Shown: positions 36,351-44,552 of the stretch, piece by piece
Position numbering within the stretch: the stretch's first letter is position 1
Layout of the letters: each line of letters opens with the position of its first letter
DNA from: Noviherbaspirillum sp. L7-7A
Lineage (GTDB): Bacteria; Pseudomonadota; Gammaproteobacteria; Burkholderiales; Burkholderiaceae_D
NCBI RefSeq assembly: GCF_019052805.1
Contig: NZ_JAHQRJ010000001.1
Span: 1,240,001 to 1,304,000, forward strand
Reading direction: 5' to 3'
Length of the DNA stretch: 64,000 nucleotides
Translations under genes and position numbers: made by a program
Notes under the pieces: generated by a model
Told to the model about the DNA's origin: nothing
What the model saw: the letters and a program-made list of their open reading frames with translations, nothing else
The model's database searches: none

Positions 36351-37728
36351 TCACCCGGTAGCAAGGGATGTACTGCTTGCCGGGCAGTTTCATCCGGTGC
36401 TGCTCGACGAATGCGGTCAGCAGGGCGTCCATCGGCTCCATGATGGCCGGATCGCCATGGATCTCGAAATGGCCATACTGCTCGATTGCCCGGATCCCTT
36501 GCTCCTTCACGTTGCCAGCCACCACGCCGGAGAACGCCCGGCGCAGGTCGGCTGCCAGCAGGTGCGTCGGCTGGTTCTTGTGCAGCCGAAGGTTGCGCAT
36601 GTTCTCGTGGGTCGGCAAAAAGGGTTTCTGGAACTCGTGGTCGATCTTCAGCGTCCAGTTGAAGTAATAGGCGTCGGTGCGGGCCTTGCGGAATTCCCTG
36701 ACGCGCCGCATGCCGGCTTCCATGGTCTTGGCCACCCGCACCGGGTCGTCGATGATGATTTCATAGCGGCGCTGTGCGTCTTCGCCCAGCGTGAGGCCGA
36801 TGAAGGCATCGATCTGGGCGAAGTAATCGGCCGAGTTCTGCGGGCCGGTGAATACCAGCGGGAAGGGCTGCTCCGCATTGTCCGGGTGCAGCAGGATGCC
36901 GAGGATGTAGAGGATTTCCTCGGCGGTGCCGGCGCCGCCCGGAAAGACGACGATGCCATGACCGGTGCGCACGAAAGCTTCCAGGCGCTTTTCGATATCG
37001 GGCAGGATCACCAGGTCGTTGACGATGGGGTTGGGCGATTCGGCCGCAATGATGCCGGGCTCGGAAATGCCGAGATAGCGGCCGGTGCCGATGCGCTGCT
37101 TGGCATGGCCGATGGTGGCGCCTTTCATCGGGCCTTTCATCGCGCCGGGGCCGCAGCCGGTGCAGATGTCGAGCATGCGCAGGCCGAGCTCGTAGCCGAC
37201 CTTCTTCGAGTAATCGTATTCCAGCCGGGAAATCGAATGGCCGCCCCAGCAGACCACGAGATTGGGATTGGTCAGCGGGCGCATCACGCCGGCATTTCGC
37301 ATGATGTGGAACACCGCGTCGGTGATGCCGGCCGAGGTGTTGAGGTCGAAATTGACGTTGCCGTTGACTTCGTCGGCGATGAACAGCACATCGCGCAGCA
37401 CGGCGAACAGGTGCTCGTGGATGCCCTTGATCATCTTGTCGTCGACGAAGGCGCTGGCCGGCGCGCCCTTGATGTCGAGCTTGATGCCGCGTTCGCGCTC
37501 GATGATGTCGATGTCGAAGGAAGGATAGCGTTCCAGCAGTTCCTTGCCGTCGTCGAGGTAGTTGCCGCAGTTGAGCACGGCGAGCGAACAGTTCCGGAAG
37601 ACCTGGTGCAGGCCGCCGTGGCTGTTGTCCAGCAGTTTGTGAATTTCGGCCTTGGACAGGACTTCCAGGCGGCCTTCCGGAGAGATCTGGGTATCGACGA
37701 CTTTATATTCCATGAGGCGTGCTTCCAT
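36343..37728 (-). CDS. ppnN: nucleotide 5'-monophosphate nucleosidase (LOG family)
   Basis: A 461-residue protein very similar in pattern to E. coli PpnN (YgdH), which splits purine and pyrimidine monophosphates into base and ribose-5-phosphate and is stimulated by (p)ppGpp. The LOG motif PGGAGTAEE, ICTGCGPGAMKGPMKGA and the C-terminal LAADLRRAFSGVVAGNVKE are all present. Two starts are possible (37728 and 37713); the first is given and neither has a strong ribosome site. The 3' end overlaps the convergent GST gene. Confidence 0.93.
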   Translation of the reverse strand: MEARLMEYKVVDTQISPEGRLEVLSKAEIHKLLDNSHGGLHQVFRNCSLAVLNCGNYLDDGKELLERYPSFDIDIIERERGIKLDIKGAPASAFVDDKMIKGIHEHLFAVLRDVLFIADEVNGNVNFDLNTSAGITDAVFHIMRNAGVMRPLTNPNLVVCWGGHSISRLEYDYSKKVGYELGLRMLDICTGCGPGAMKGPMKGATIGHAKQRIGTGRYLGISEPGIIAAESPNPIVNDLVILPDIEKRLEAFVRTGHGIVVFPGGAGTAEEILYILGILLHPDNAEQPFPLVFTGPQNSADYFAQIDAFIGLTLGEDAQRRYEIIIDDPVRVAKTMEAGMRRVREFRKARTDAYYFNWTLKIDHEFQKPFLPTHENMRNLRLHKNQPTHLLAADLRRAFSGVVAGNVKEQGIRAIEQYGHFEIHGDPAIMEPMDALLTAFVEQHRMKLPGKQYIPCYRVIK

Positions 37729-37831
37729 AAGTGGAGATCATGAGGTGCATGCGTGGCCGTCCCGGGAGAGCCGGCCGGACGGCAGCGCACGTCAACATCA
37801 TACTCCTTGGTATTGTCGAAACCTTAACCTA

Positions 37832-37844
37832 GTCGATCATCGAC
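37832..37844. promoter_or_regulatory. palindrome between ppnN and tesB
   Basis: GTCGATCATCGAC is a perfect palindrome with one central base, in the region between the divergent ppnN and tesB genes, 60 bases before the tesB start. It could be an operator for either gene. No regulator gene is adjacent, so this is only a candidate. Confidence 0.3.
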
Positions 37845-37903
37845 GACAGTGGTCAAACTGGACTAAGATGCGTTTCATTCTGTTTAACATCTCGCTTTCG
37901 TCC

Positions 37904-38773
37904 ATGTCAGACCCGACACTCTACAACACCGAAGAAATCATCCGCCTGCTGCAACTCGAGGAAACCGGCGCCGACCGCTACCGTGGCCAGAGCCACTTCA
38001 TGGGCAGCCCGAACGTGTTCGGCGGACAGGTGCTGGGCCAATCGCTGTACGCGGCCGTCAAGACGGTCGATGGCCGGCGTCCGCATTCCATGCATGCGAT
38101 GTTTCTGCTGGCGGGCAATCACAGGCTGCCGATCGATTATGAAGTCGAGCGGGTGCGCGATGGCGGCAACTTCAGCACCCGGCGCGTGGTGGCGTTCCAG
38201 GAAGGACGGCGGATCTTCGTGATGTCGGCGTCCTTCCAGGCGGTGGAAGTGGGCCTGTCGCACCAGAAGGACATGCCCACCGATGCCGACCCCGAGCAGA
38301 TCGGGTCGCTGCTGCCGCGCTGGCGCAACCAGTCCAATGCGGCACGTCCGTACCAGCCAGTGCCGGTGGATTTCCGCGCCGAGAGCGGCGGCGACATCTT
38401 CAGCAGCCACACCACCGAGCCGAACAAGCAGGTGTGGACCCGTGCGCCGCTCACGATGGGCGACGATCCGCTGATGCATGAGGCGCTGTTCGCCTACGTC
38501 TCCGATTACGGCCTGCTCTGGACATCGCTGCAGCCGCATGATGTGCGTCCCGGCGACCGTCGCCTGCAGATCGCCAGCCTCGACCACACCATCTGGTTCC
38601 ACCGGCCGTTCCGGATGGACGACTGGCTGCGCTTCGAGATGGAAAGCCCGAATGCATCCGGCGGCCGTGGCCTGTGCCTGGGCTATGTGTATGACCGCCA
38701 GGGCGTGCTGGTGGCGACCATCGCACAGGAAGGCCTGATCAGGTTGCGCAGTCCCCGGCCGGCCGCCAGCTGA
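37904..38773 (+). CDS. tesB: acyl-CoA thioesterase II
   Basis: A 289-residue double-hotdog thioesterase. SHFMGSPNVFGGQVLGQSL and HSMHAMFLLAGN match the TesB N-terminal hotdog (FGG motif), and SLDHTIWFHRPFRMDDWL the second with the family's catalytic Asp environment. It hydrolyses medium and long acyl-CoA. The start MSDPTLY was chosen over an ATG 36 bases upstream on family fit. It precedes the pirin gene by 31 bases. Confidence 0.93.
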   Translation: MSDPTLYNTEEIIRLLQLEETGADRYRGQSHFMGSPNVFGGQVLGQSLYAAVKTVDGRRPHSMHAMFLLAGNHRLPIDYEVERVRDGGNFSTRRVVAFQEGRRIFVMSASFQAVEVGLSHQKDMPTDADPEQIGSLLPRWRNQSNAARPYQPVPVDFRAESGGDIFSSHTTEPNKQVWTRAPLTMGDDPLMHEALFAYVSDYGLLWTSLQPHDVRPGDRRLQIASLDHTIWFHRPFRMDDWLRFEMESPNASGGRGLCLGYVYDRQGVLVATIAQEGLIRLRSPRPAAS

Positions 38774-38804
38774 TTCCTTCATTTCACCCATTGGGAGCAA
38801 GACC

Positions 38805-39701
38805 ATGTCCATGCAGCCTTTCATTGCCATCGCACCCCATGAGCGCGATCTTGGCGGCTTTTCGGTGCGGCGACTGCTGCCCTCGGCGGCGCGGCGCATG
38901 GTTGGCCCCTTCGTGTTCTTCGACCACATGGGACCGGCGGAATTCGCGCCTGGCCAGGGCATCGATGTGCGGCCGCATCCGCATATCGGCCTGGCCACGG
39001 TGACCTATCTGTTCGAAGGCGCCATCGAACACCGCGATTCGCTTGGGTCCCTGCAACGCATCACCGCCGGCGACGTGAACTGGATGACGGCCGGGCGCGG
39101 CATCGTCCACTCGGAGCGTACGCCGGCCGACCTGCGCGCCAGCGGCGGGCGGATGCAGGGCTTGCAGACCTGGGTGGCGCTGCCGCGCGACCAGGAACAT
39201 TGCGACCCGGCCTTCGTTCACCATCCGGCCGCAACGCTGCCGGTGATCGAGATGCCCGGCGTGTCGATGCGGCTGATCGCCGGCAGCGCCTTCGGCCAGA
39301 CTTCGCCGGTGCAGTGCGCCTCCAGCATGTTCTATATCGCCGTGGAGATGGAGGCGGGCGCCAGCTTCGTGCTGCCGGACGCCTATGCCGAGCGCGGCGT
39401 CTACCCGCTGCTTGGCGATGTCAGCATCAATGAAGGCGTGCTGCCGGCCGGACAGATGGCGGTGCTGAGCCAGTCCGAGCCGGTGACGCTGCAGGCGCTG
39501 TCGCCGGCGCGGCTGATGCTGCTGGGCGGCGAGCCCATGGATGGCGAGCGTTTCCTGTGGTGGAATTTCGTCGCCAGCGACCGCGCCTTCATCGAGGAAG
39601 CCAAGGAACGCTGGCGCAATGGCGGCTTCGATGCCGTTCCGGGCGAGACCGAGTTCATTCCCTTGCCCGGCGAGCCGAAGCAGCCCGAGTCCTTCAGTTG
39701 A
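38805..39701 (+). CDS. pirin family protein
   Basis: A 298-residue double cupin. HPHIGLATVTYLFEGAIEH and GIVHSER supply the metal-binding His and Glu of the N-terminal cupin, as in pirin; TAGRGIVHSE is diagnostic. Bacterial pirins can act as quercetinases or as regulators of metabolic enzymes; which applies is not visible. GGGAGC precedes the start. It probably forms a unit with tesB. Confidence 0.93.
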   Translation: MSMQPFIAIAPHERDLGGFSVRRLLPSAARRMVGPFVFFDHMGPAEFAPGQGIDVRPHPHIGLATVTYLFEGAIEHRDSLGSLQRITAGDVNWMTAGRGIVHSERTPADLRASGGRMQGLQTWVALPRDQEHCDPAFVHHPAATLPVIEMPGVSMRLIAGSAFGQTSPVQCASSMFYIAVEMEAGASFVLPDAYAERGVYPLLGDVSINEGVLPAGQMAVLSQSEPVTLQALSPARLMLLGGEPMDGERFLWWNFVASDRAFIEEAKERWRNGGFDAVPGETEFIPLPGEPKQPESFS

Positions 39702-39765
39702 GGCAAGCCGTTTGAGCGTGGAGACATTGCCAGGCGCTGGCAGCGTTCATGAAGGCTGACTGGCG

Positions 39766-40497
39766 CTAATACCCGGCGCCCGGCCGCTGCCGCCTGCGCA
39801 GGGTCGTCACGCCCATCCACACCAGCGCCAGCCAGGCCACCCCTTCCAGGATGCCCGCCAAGACATCGGTCAGGTAATGCGCGCCCAGGTACAGCCGGCT
39901 GAAGGCGATCAGGCCGACCAGCGCAGCACAGGCCAGCACGCTGGCCAGGCGCCAGCGCCAGCGGTCGACCCGATGCGCGACATATGCGGCCAGCAGCCCA
40001 TACAGCATCGTGCTGTAGGCCGCATGGCCGCTGGGGAAGCTGAAGGTGACCAGGTGCAGCAGCGGCTCGTCGAACACGGGACGCTGGCGGGCGAAGAACA
40101 GCTTCAGCAGCATGTTCAGCGCCATGCCGGCCGGCATGGTGAGCAGCACGGCCAGCAGCCAGTAATGATCCCGCTTCAAACAAAGGTAGATGGCCAGGCC
40201 GCTGGCCAGCACGGCGATGCCCGCCGGCGCATGCAGGTGGGTGATCGTCAGCAGCGCATCGGTCAGGGCCGGCGCATGGTGCTCATGCAGCCACTGCGCC
40301 AGCGGGCGGTCGAAGCGGGTGGCCGGGCCATTGTGCATGACCTGGAATGCCAGCAGCGCAAAGCCGATAGCGCATAGCACGAACACCAGCGCGCCCAACC
40401 GCCGCTGGGCGCGGGGCGCAGCCAGGCCGGGCTGTTCCGTGCGTCTGGCACGTGCCAGCGGCATGGGAGCAGGAGATGGCTTGGAATCGATGTTCAT
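39766..40497 (-). CDS. PAP2 superfamily membrane phosphatase
   Basis: A 243-residue inner-membrane protein with about six membrane segments and the three phosphatase motifs KLFFARQRP, PSGHA and SRLYLGAHYLTD. Relatives dephosphorylate undecaprenyl pyrophosphate, phosphatidylglycerol phosphate or lipid A. The ATG at 40497 is preferred over a GTG/ATG-containing extension upstream, as it starts before the first membrane helix without atypical sequence. It converges on the pirin gene. Confidence 0.88.
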   Translation of the reverse strand: MNIDSKPSPAPMPLARARRTEQPGLAAPRAQRRLGALVFVLCAIGFALLAFQVMHNGPATRFDRPLAQWLHEHHAPALTDALLTITHLHAPAGIAVLASGLAIYLCLKRDHYWLLAVLLTMPAGMALNMLLKLFFARQRPVFDEPLLHLVTFSFPSGHAAYSTMLYGLLAAYVAHRVDRWRWRLASVLACAALVGLIAFSRLYLGAHYLTDVLAGILEGVAWLALVWMGVTTLRRRQRPGAGY

Positions 40498-40698
40498 GGC
40501 AAGGGTTTTCCGCAGTATCGCAAAGCCCGGGATCAATCCGCAGCCTGAATGACGGCAGACAATGCGCATGCGCAAACACCACTGCGGCAGCGCCGACGGC
40601 CTGCTGTTTCGTGTTACGCTCATGCGCCCCCCGAAGGAACCGACGCTGTCCAGCGCCAGACTCGTCAGCTTTTCTTTTTACCGCGATCCTGATCCTTT

Positions 40699-42552
40699 AT
40701 GTCCAGCAGCTATCAGTCCAAAGCGCAGTTCGAACAAGAGATTGAAAACCGGCTCGGCCTCGTCCCGAATCTGTTCCTTTCCACGCCGGCCGCGCCGGAA
40801 GTGTTGCAGCAGTTCTGGATGGAAGGACAGGCAGCCTATCTCGACAACCCGCTGCCTTCCTTGTTCAAGGAGCGGCTGTTCGTCTACCTGTCGCGGTTCT
40901 GCGCCGCCCGCTATTGCGTGATACGGCATGCCGGCTTTCTGCTGGGCCTGGGCTACCCGGCAGGCGATCGTACCGCCGCGCCGCAGTCGATTGAAGAAGT
41001 GATGACCCTGCTGCACTATCTGCCGCCGCATGCGGCCCACCTGCAGGGGGCGCTGCAGGCGTTGCTGGCGGCGCCAGCAGCGCTGACCTGCCTGCCCCGG
41101 ACCGGCGAGCCCATCGAGCAGGCGTTGTTCATGGCCTGTGGCGCCATTGCCCTGGCGCCGGAGCGCAATCAGCGTGCCCGGGACGCGGTGCAGCATGTGC
41201 TGGGTCGGCAATGGAGCGGCCAGCTGTTTTCGCTGATTGCCTATATCCTCAAGGTGCACTTCTGGGCACGCCTGCATCCCGATATCGCGGTGGAACCCGA
41301 CATGCGCGCATTCCTGGAGCGCGAGCCCGAGCTTGCCCAGCTGCTGCAGCAGCCGGAGCATGGGGAAACGCCGCCGAAGGCTGGCACGCCTTCGCCGCCA
41401 GACATGCCGCACGACGAGGCCACGGCCTTGCAGCGCAAGCGGGATCTGCAGCATCAACGCTTCATTTCGCTGTTCAGCCACGAACTACGCAACCCGGCTG
41501 CGGCGATCAGCGCCGTGTCCGACATGTTCCAGGTGGTGGGACTGGCTGACGACCGCCTGCGCAGCGCCGGCAATATCCTGCATCGGCAGATTCATGCACT
41601 GAGCCAGACGCTGGAACGGATGGTGGACTTGTCGGCGCTGCTGTTCGGCGACGTCCGGCTGGCGGGTGCGCCGACGGCGGTCGGCGATGTGCTGGCCGCG
41701 GCATTGCGCGAGATGGCGCCGCGCCTGCAGGAAAAGAACTGCACGGTAGAACTGCAGGCCACGGAGAGCAGGGTGTTCGTGATGGCTGACGCCCGGCGGC
41801 TCGGGCAGCTGTTCGAAAGCCTGCTGCAGCATGCGCTGAAGACCAGCCCGGCTGGCCGGCCGCTGCAGATCGCCGTTGGCGTCGAGGGGCCGACCGTCAG
41901 CATTGCCTTTCGCGACCAGGGGCCGGGATTTGCCGAGCATGCCCATCCTCTTGCCGAGCCGGCCACAGGCGCGGGCAAGGGCAGCATGAGCGTGTCCCTG
42001 ACCGTTGCGCAGGCCATCGCCGCGTTGCATCAGGGGAGCCTGCACGCTGCCAGCCCCGGTCCCGGGCAGGGCCAGACCATGACCGTGACCTTGCCGCTGC
42101 TGAACCAGTCAGGCAATGCCGGCCAGGGCAGCCAGTCGGCTGCGGGCGGCGACAGGCCGCAAATGCGGGTGCTGGCCATCGAGGACAACCGCGATTTCGC
42201 CCAGCTGTTCCGGCATATGCTGGAAATCATGGGCTGCGAACTCGATATCACGTCGGATGCGCGCTCTGGCCTCAAGATCGCGCGGGACATCATGCCGCAG
42301 CTGATCTTCTGCGACATTGGCTTGCCGGGCGACATGGATGGCTTTGCCTTTGCCCGCACCATGCGCGCCGACCCGGCGTTGCAGCATATCCCGCTGGTAG
42401 CGGTGTCCGGCTACAACAGCCCGGCAGATGTGCAGCGGGCACGCGACGCCGGCTTCGACCGGCTCTGCGGCAAGCCGGTGAAATTCGCCGACATCAGCGA
42501 AGCGCTGTCCACCTTCGCCGCCAGCGGCCGCAAACAGGCGCCGCCGGTCTGA
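40699..42552 (+). CDS. hybrid histidine kinase with AhpD-like N-terminal domain
   Basis: A 617-residue cytoplasmic protein. Residues about 15-210 form an all-helical domain resembling the AhpD/carboxymuconolactone decarboxylase fold, with RYCVIRHAGFLLGLG holding Cys73 and His77 and another Cys68; this replaces a normal sensor domain. A DHp helix with SLFSHELRNPAAAI (about 255), an ATPase region with FRDQGPGF and a degenerate-looking but present G box follow, then a C-terminal receiver (about 490-610; CDIGLPGDMDG with the phospho-acceptor Asp). No membrane segment. The Cys/His pair hints at redox or peroxide sensing, by analogy only. Confidence 0.88.
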   Translation: MSSSYQSKAQFEQEIENRLGLVPNLFLSTPAAPEVLQQFWMEGQAAYLDNPLPSLFKERLFVYLSRFCAARYCVIRHAGFLLGLGYPAGDRTAAPQSIEEVMTLLHYLPPHAAHLQGALQALLAAPAALTCLPRTGEPIEQALFMACGAIALAPERNQRARDAVQHVLGRQWSGQLFSLIAYILKVHFWARLHPDIAVEPDMRAFLEREPELAQLLQQPEHGETPPKAGTPSPPDMPHDEATALQRKRDLQHQRFISLFSHELRNPAAAISAVSDMFQVVGLADDRLRSAGNILHRQIHALSQTLERMVDLSALLFGDVRLAGAPTAVGDVLAAALREMAPRLQEKNCTVELQATESRVFVMADARRLGQLFESLLQHALKTSPAGRPLQIAVGVEGPTVSIAFRDQGPGFAEHAHPLAEPATGAGKGSMSVSLTVAQAIAALHQGSLHAASPGPGQGQTMTVTLPLLNQSGNAGQGSQSAAGGDRPQMRVLAIEDNRDFAQLFRHMLEIMGCELDITSDARSGLKIARDIMPQLIFCDIGLPGDMDGFAFARTMRADPALQHIPLVAVSGYNSPADVQRARDAGFDRLCGKPVKFADISEALSTFAASGRKQAPPV

Positions 42553-42563
42553 GCAACGCCCGG

Positions 42564-43697
42564 CTACGTTGGGCTGGCGTCGGTGCGGCGCGGCAGGCGG
42601 ATATCGAAGGTGGTGCCTTCCGCTTCGCTCGAAGACAGCGTGATGCTGCCCTGATGGGCATCGATGAAATACTTCACGATATACAGGCCCAGGCCGAGGC
42701 CGGGCTGGCCGCGTCCCTCGCGTCCGGGCCGAAACGGCATGAAAGCCTGCGCCACCATCGTCTCCGGCATCGCGCCGCGGTTATGGATGCGCAGCCGCAG
42801 CCAGTCCGGCTCCGAGCCGTCGATGTCCACGCTTACCGGCGCCTCCGCCTCGCCATGCGCCAGCGCATTGGCCAAAAGGTTGGACAGCACCTGCCCGATG
42901 CGATGCGGATCGAACACGCCGTCGGCACTGCCCACGCAGTCGATGACGACCGGGTTGGTGTGCCCGGCCTGCCGGAGTTCGTCGGCGATCCGGCGGCAGA
43001 CCTGCTCGACATTGCCCGGCGCCAGTTCCAGCGCCACGCCGCCGGAGCGGATGCGCGCCACGTCCAGCAACTGGCTGACCATCTTTTCCATGCGCTGCGC
43101 GCTGGAGCGGATGCGGGTCGCCACGGCATTGACCTTTTTCTCGCCGGACATCAGCAGCAGCAGCTCGGCGCCGTTGAGCACGGCCGCCAGCGGATTGCGC
43201 AGGTCGTGCCCGAGCACCGCGGTGAACATTTCATTGACCCGCAACGCCTCGCGCAGCTCGTCGAGCTGCGAGGAGAGCTGCTTTTTCTGGGCAAACATCT
43301 CGACGAAGACATTGACCTTGCTGCGCAGGACTTCCGGATCGATGGGCTTGTAGAGAAAGTCGACCGCGCCGGCCTGGTAGCCGCGAAAGCTGCGCTGCGG
43401 CTCGTTGATGGCGGCCGTCATGAAGATCAGCGGGATGGCCCGGGTATGCGGATTGCCGCGCACCAGCTCGGCCAGCTCGAAGCCGTTCATGTTGGGCATC
43501 TGCACGTCGAGCAGGATCAGCGCGACTTCCTGCCTGAGCAAGATTTCCAGCGCGTCCACGCCGGAGGCGGCCTTCAGCACCGTGAGCCCCGGGCGCGCCA
43601 GCAGCGCCTCGATGGCAACCAGGTTTTGCTGGATGTCGTCGACCACCAGGATATGGATGTCTGACGCGGGCGCGGAAGTGGCTACAGTTGCTTGCAT
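42564..43697 (-). CDS. receiver-histidine kinase hybrid (response regulator kinase)
   Basis: A 377-residue soluble protein: N-terminal receiver (about 10-130; LILLDVQMPNMNG with the phospho-acceptor Asp), a short coiled coil, DHp with LGHDLRNPLAAVL and an ATPase domain with GLGLGLYIVKYF. It can take a phosphoryl group and also autophosphorylate, so it probably passes signals onward. It is the last gene of a three-gene minus operon with cheR and the large hybrid kinase, with an 18-base gap. Confidence 0.92.
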   Translation of the reverse strand: MQATVATSAPASDIHILVVDDIQQNLVAIEALLARPGLTVLKAASGVDALEILLRQEVALILLDVQMPNMNGFELAELVRGNPHTRAIPLIFMTAAINEPQRSFRGYQAGAVDFLYKPIDPEVLRSKVNVFVEMFAQKKQLSSQLDELREALRVNEMFTAVLGHDLRNPLAAVLNGAELLLLMSGEKKVNAVATRIRSSAQRMEKMVSQLLDVARIRSGGVALELAPGNVEQVCRRIADELRQAGHTNPVVIDCVGSADGVFDPHRIGQVLSNLLANALAHGEAEAPVSVDIDGSEPDWLRLRIHNRGAMPETMVAQAFMPFRPGREGRGQPGLGLGLYIVKYFIDAHQGSITLSSSEAEGTTFDIRLPRRTDASPT

Positions 43698-43715
43698 GGT
43701 GAATGAAGTGTGGTG

Positions 43716-44540
43716 TCAGAGTCGCTGGTAAATTCGTTCGCTGGCGCAAAACTCTGCGTAGCGGTCGGCCTGGCTGGTAAAGCGCAATGTCTCGCGGCTG
43801 CCGAGTCCCAGGAATCCGCGGTGGATCAGCGCTTCGTCGAACAGCTTCAGCGCGCGCTCCTGGAGTTCCCGGTCGAAGTAGATCAGGACATTGCGGCAGG
43901 ATACCAGATGGACCTCCGAAAAGACGCTGTCGGTGGCCAGGCTGTGATCGGCGAACACCACGCCGCGCCGCAGCGAGCGGTTCAGGAGCACGCCGTGCGC
44001 CGTGGCGGTGTAGTAGTCCGCCAGCGAGCGGGTGCCGCCGGCGCGCAGATACGACTGGCTGAACTGGGCCACCCGGTCGACCGCGTAGATGCCGGCCTCG
44101 GCCGCCTTCAGCGCTTCCGGGTTGATGTCGGTGGCGTAGATGATGCTGCGTTCCAGCAGGCCTTCCTCGGCCAGCAGGATGGCAATCGACCAGACTTCCT
44201 CGCCGGTGCTGCAGCCGGCCACCCAGATGCGGATCGACGGATAGGTCGACAGCACCGGAATCACCTGCCGCCGCAGCGCCAGGAAATACTCGGGGTCGCG
44301 GAACATCTCCGATACCTGCACCGTGAAGTACTGCAGCATCTGCGCAAACACCTCCGGCTCATGCAACACCCGCTCCTGCAGGTGCGACACGCTGCGGCAG
44401 CCGAAGCGCTCCATCGCCTGGCGTATGCGCCGGCGCAGCGAGGAGCGCGCATAGTGGCGGAAGTCGTGCTGGTATTTCTGGTACACGCCCTCCAGCAAGA
44501 GCGTCAGCTCGATATCGAAGGTGGTGAGGGCATGCGGCAT
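43716..44540 (-). CDS. CheR-type protein-glutamate methyltransferase
   Basis: A 274-residue S-adenosylmethionine-dependent methyltransferase. The N-terminal helical CheR_N (about 1-80) precedes the SAM domain with WVAGCSTGEEVWSIA, YATDINPEAL and SCRNVLIYF. CheR normally methylates glutamates of chemoreceptors; here no chemoreceptor or cheB is in the operon, so the substrate may be the neighbouring kinase. Starts 12 bases after the hybrid kinase stop and ends 18 bases before the receiver-kinase. Confidence 0.92.
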   Translation of the reverse strand: MPHALTTFDIELTLLLEGVYQKYQHDFRHYARSSLRRRIRQAMERFGCRSVSHLQERVLHEPEVFAQMLQYFTVQVSEMFRDPEYFLALRRQVIPVLSTYPSIRIWVAGCSTGEEVWSIAILLAEEGLLERSIIYATDINPEALKAAEAGIYAVDRVAQFSQSYLRAGGTRSLADYYTATAHGVLLNRSLRRGVVFADHSLATDSVFSEVHLVSCRNVLIYFDRELQERALKLFDEALIHRGFLGLGSRETLRFTSQADRYAEFCASERIYQRL

Positions 44541-44552
44541 GGCGTGCTCCGG

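Noticed and set aside
39729-39741. GCCAG/CTGGC small hairpin between pirin and PAP2 phosphatase genes
   Set aside because: Five-base stem with no U tract; too weak to call a terminator.
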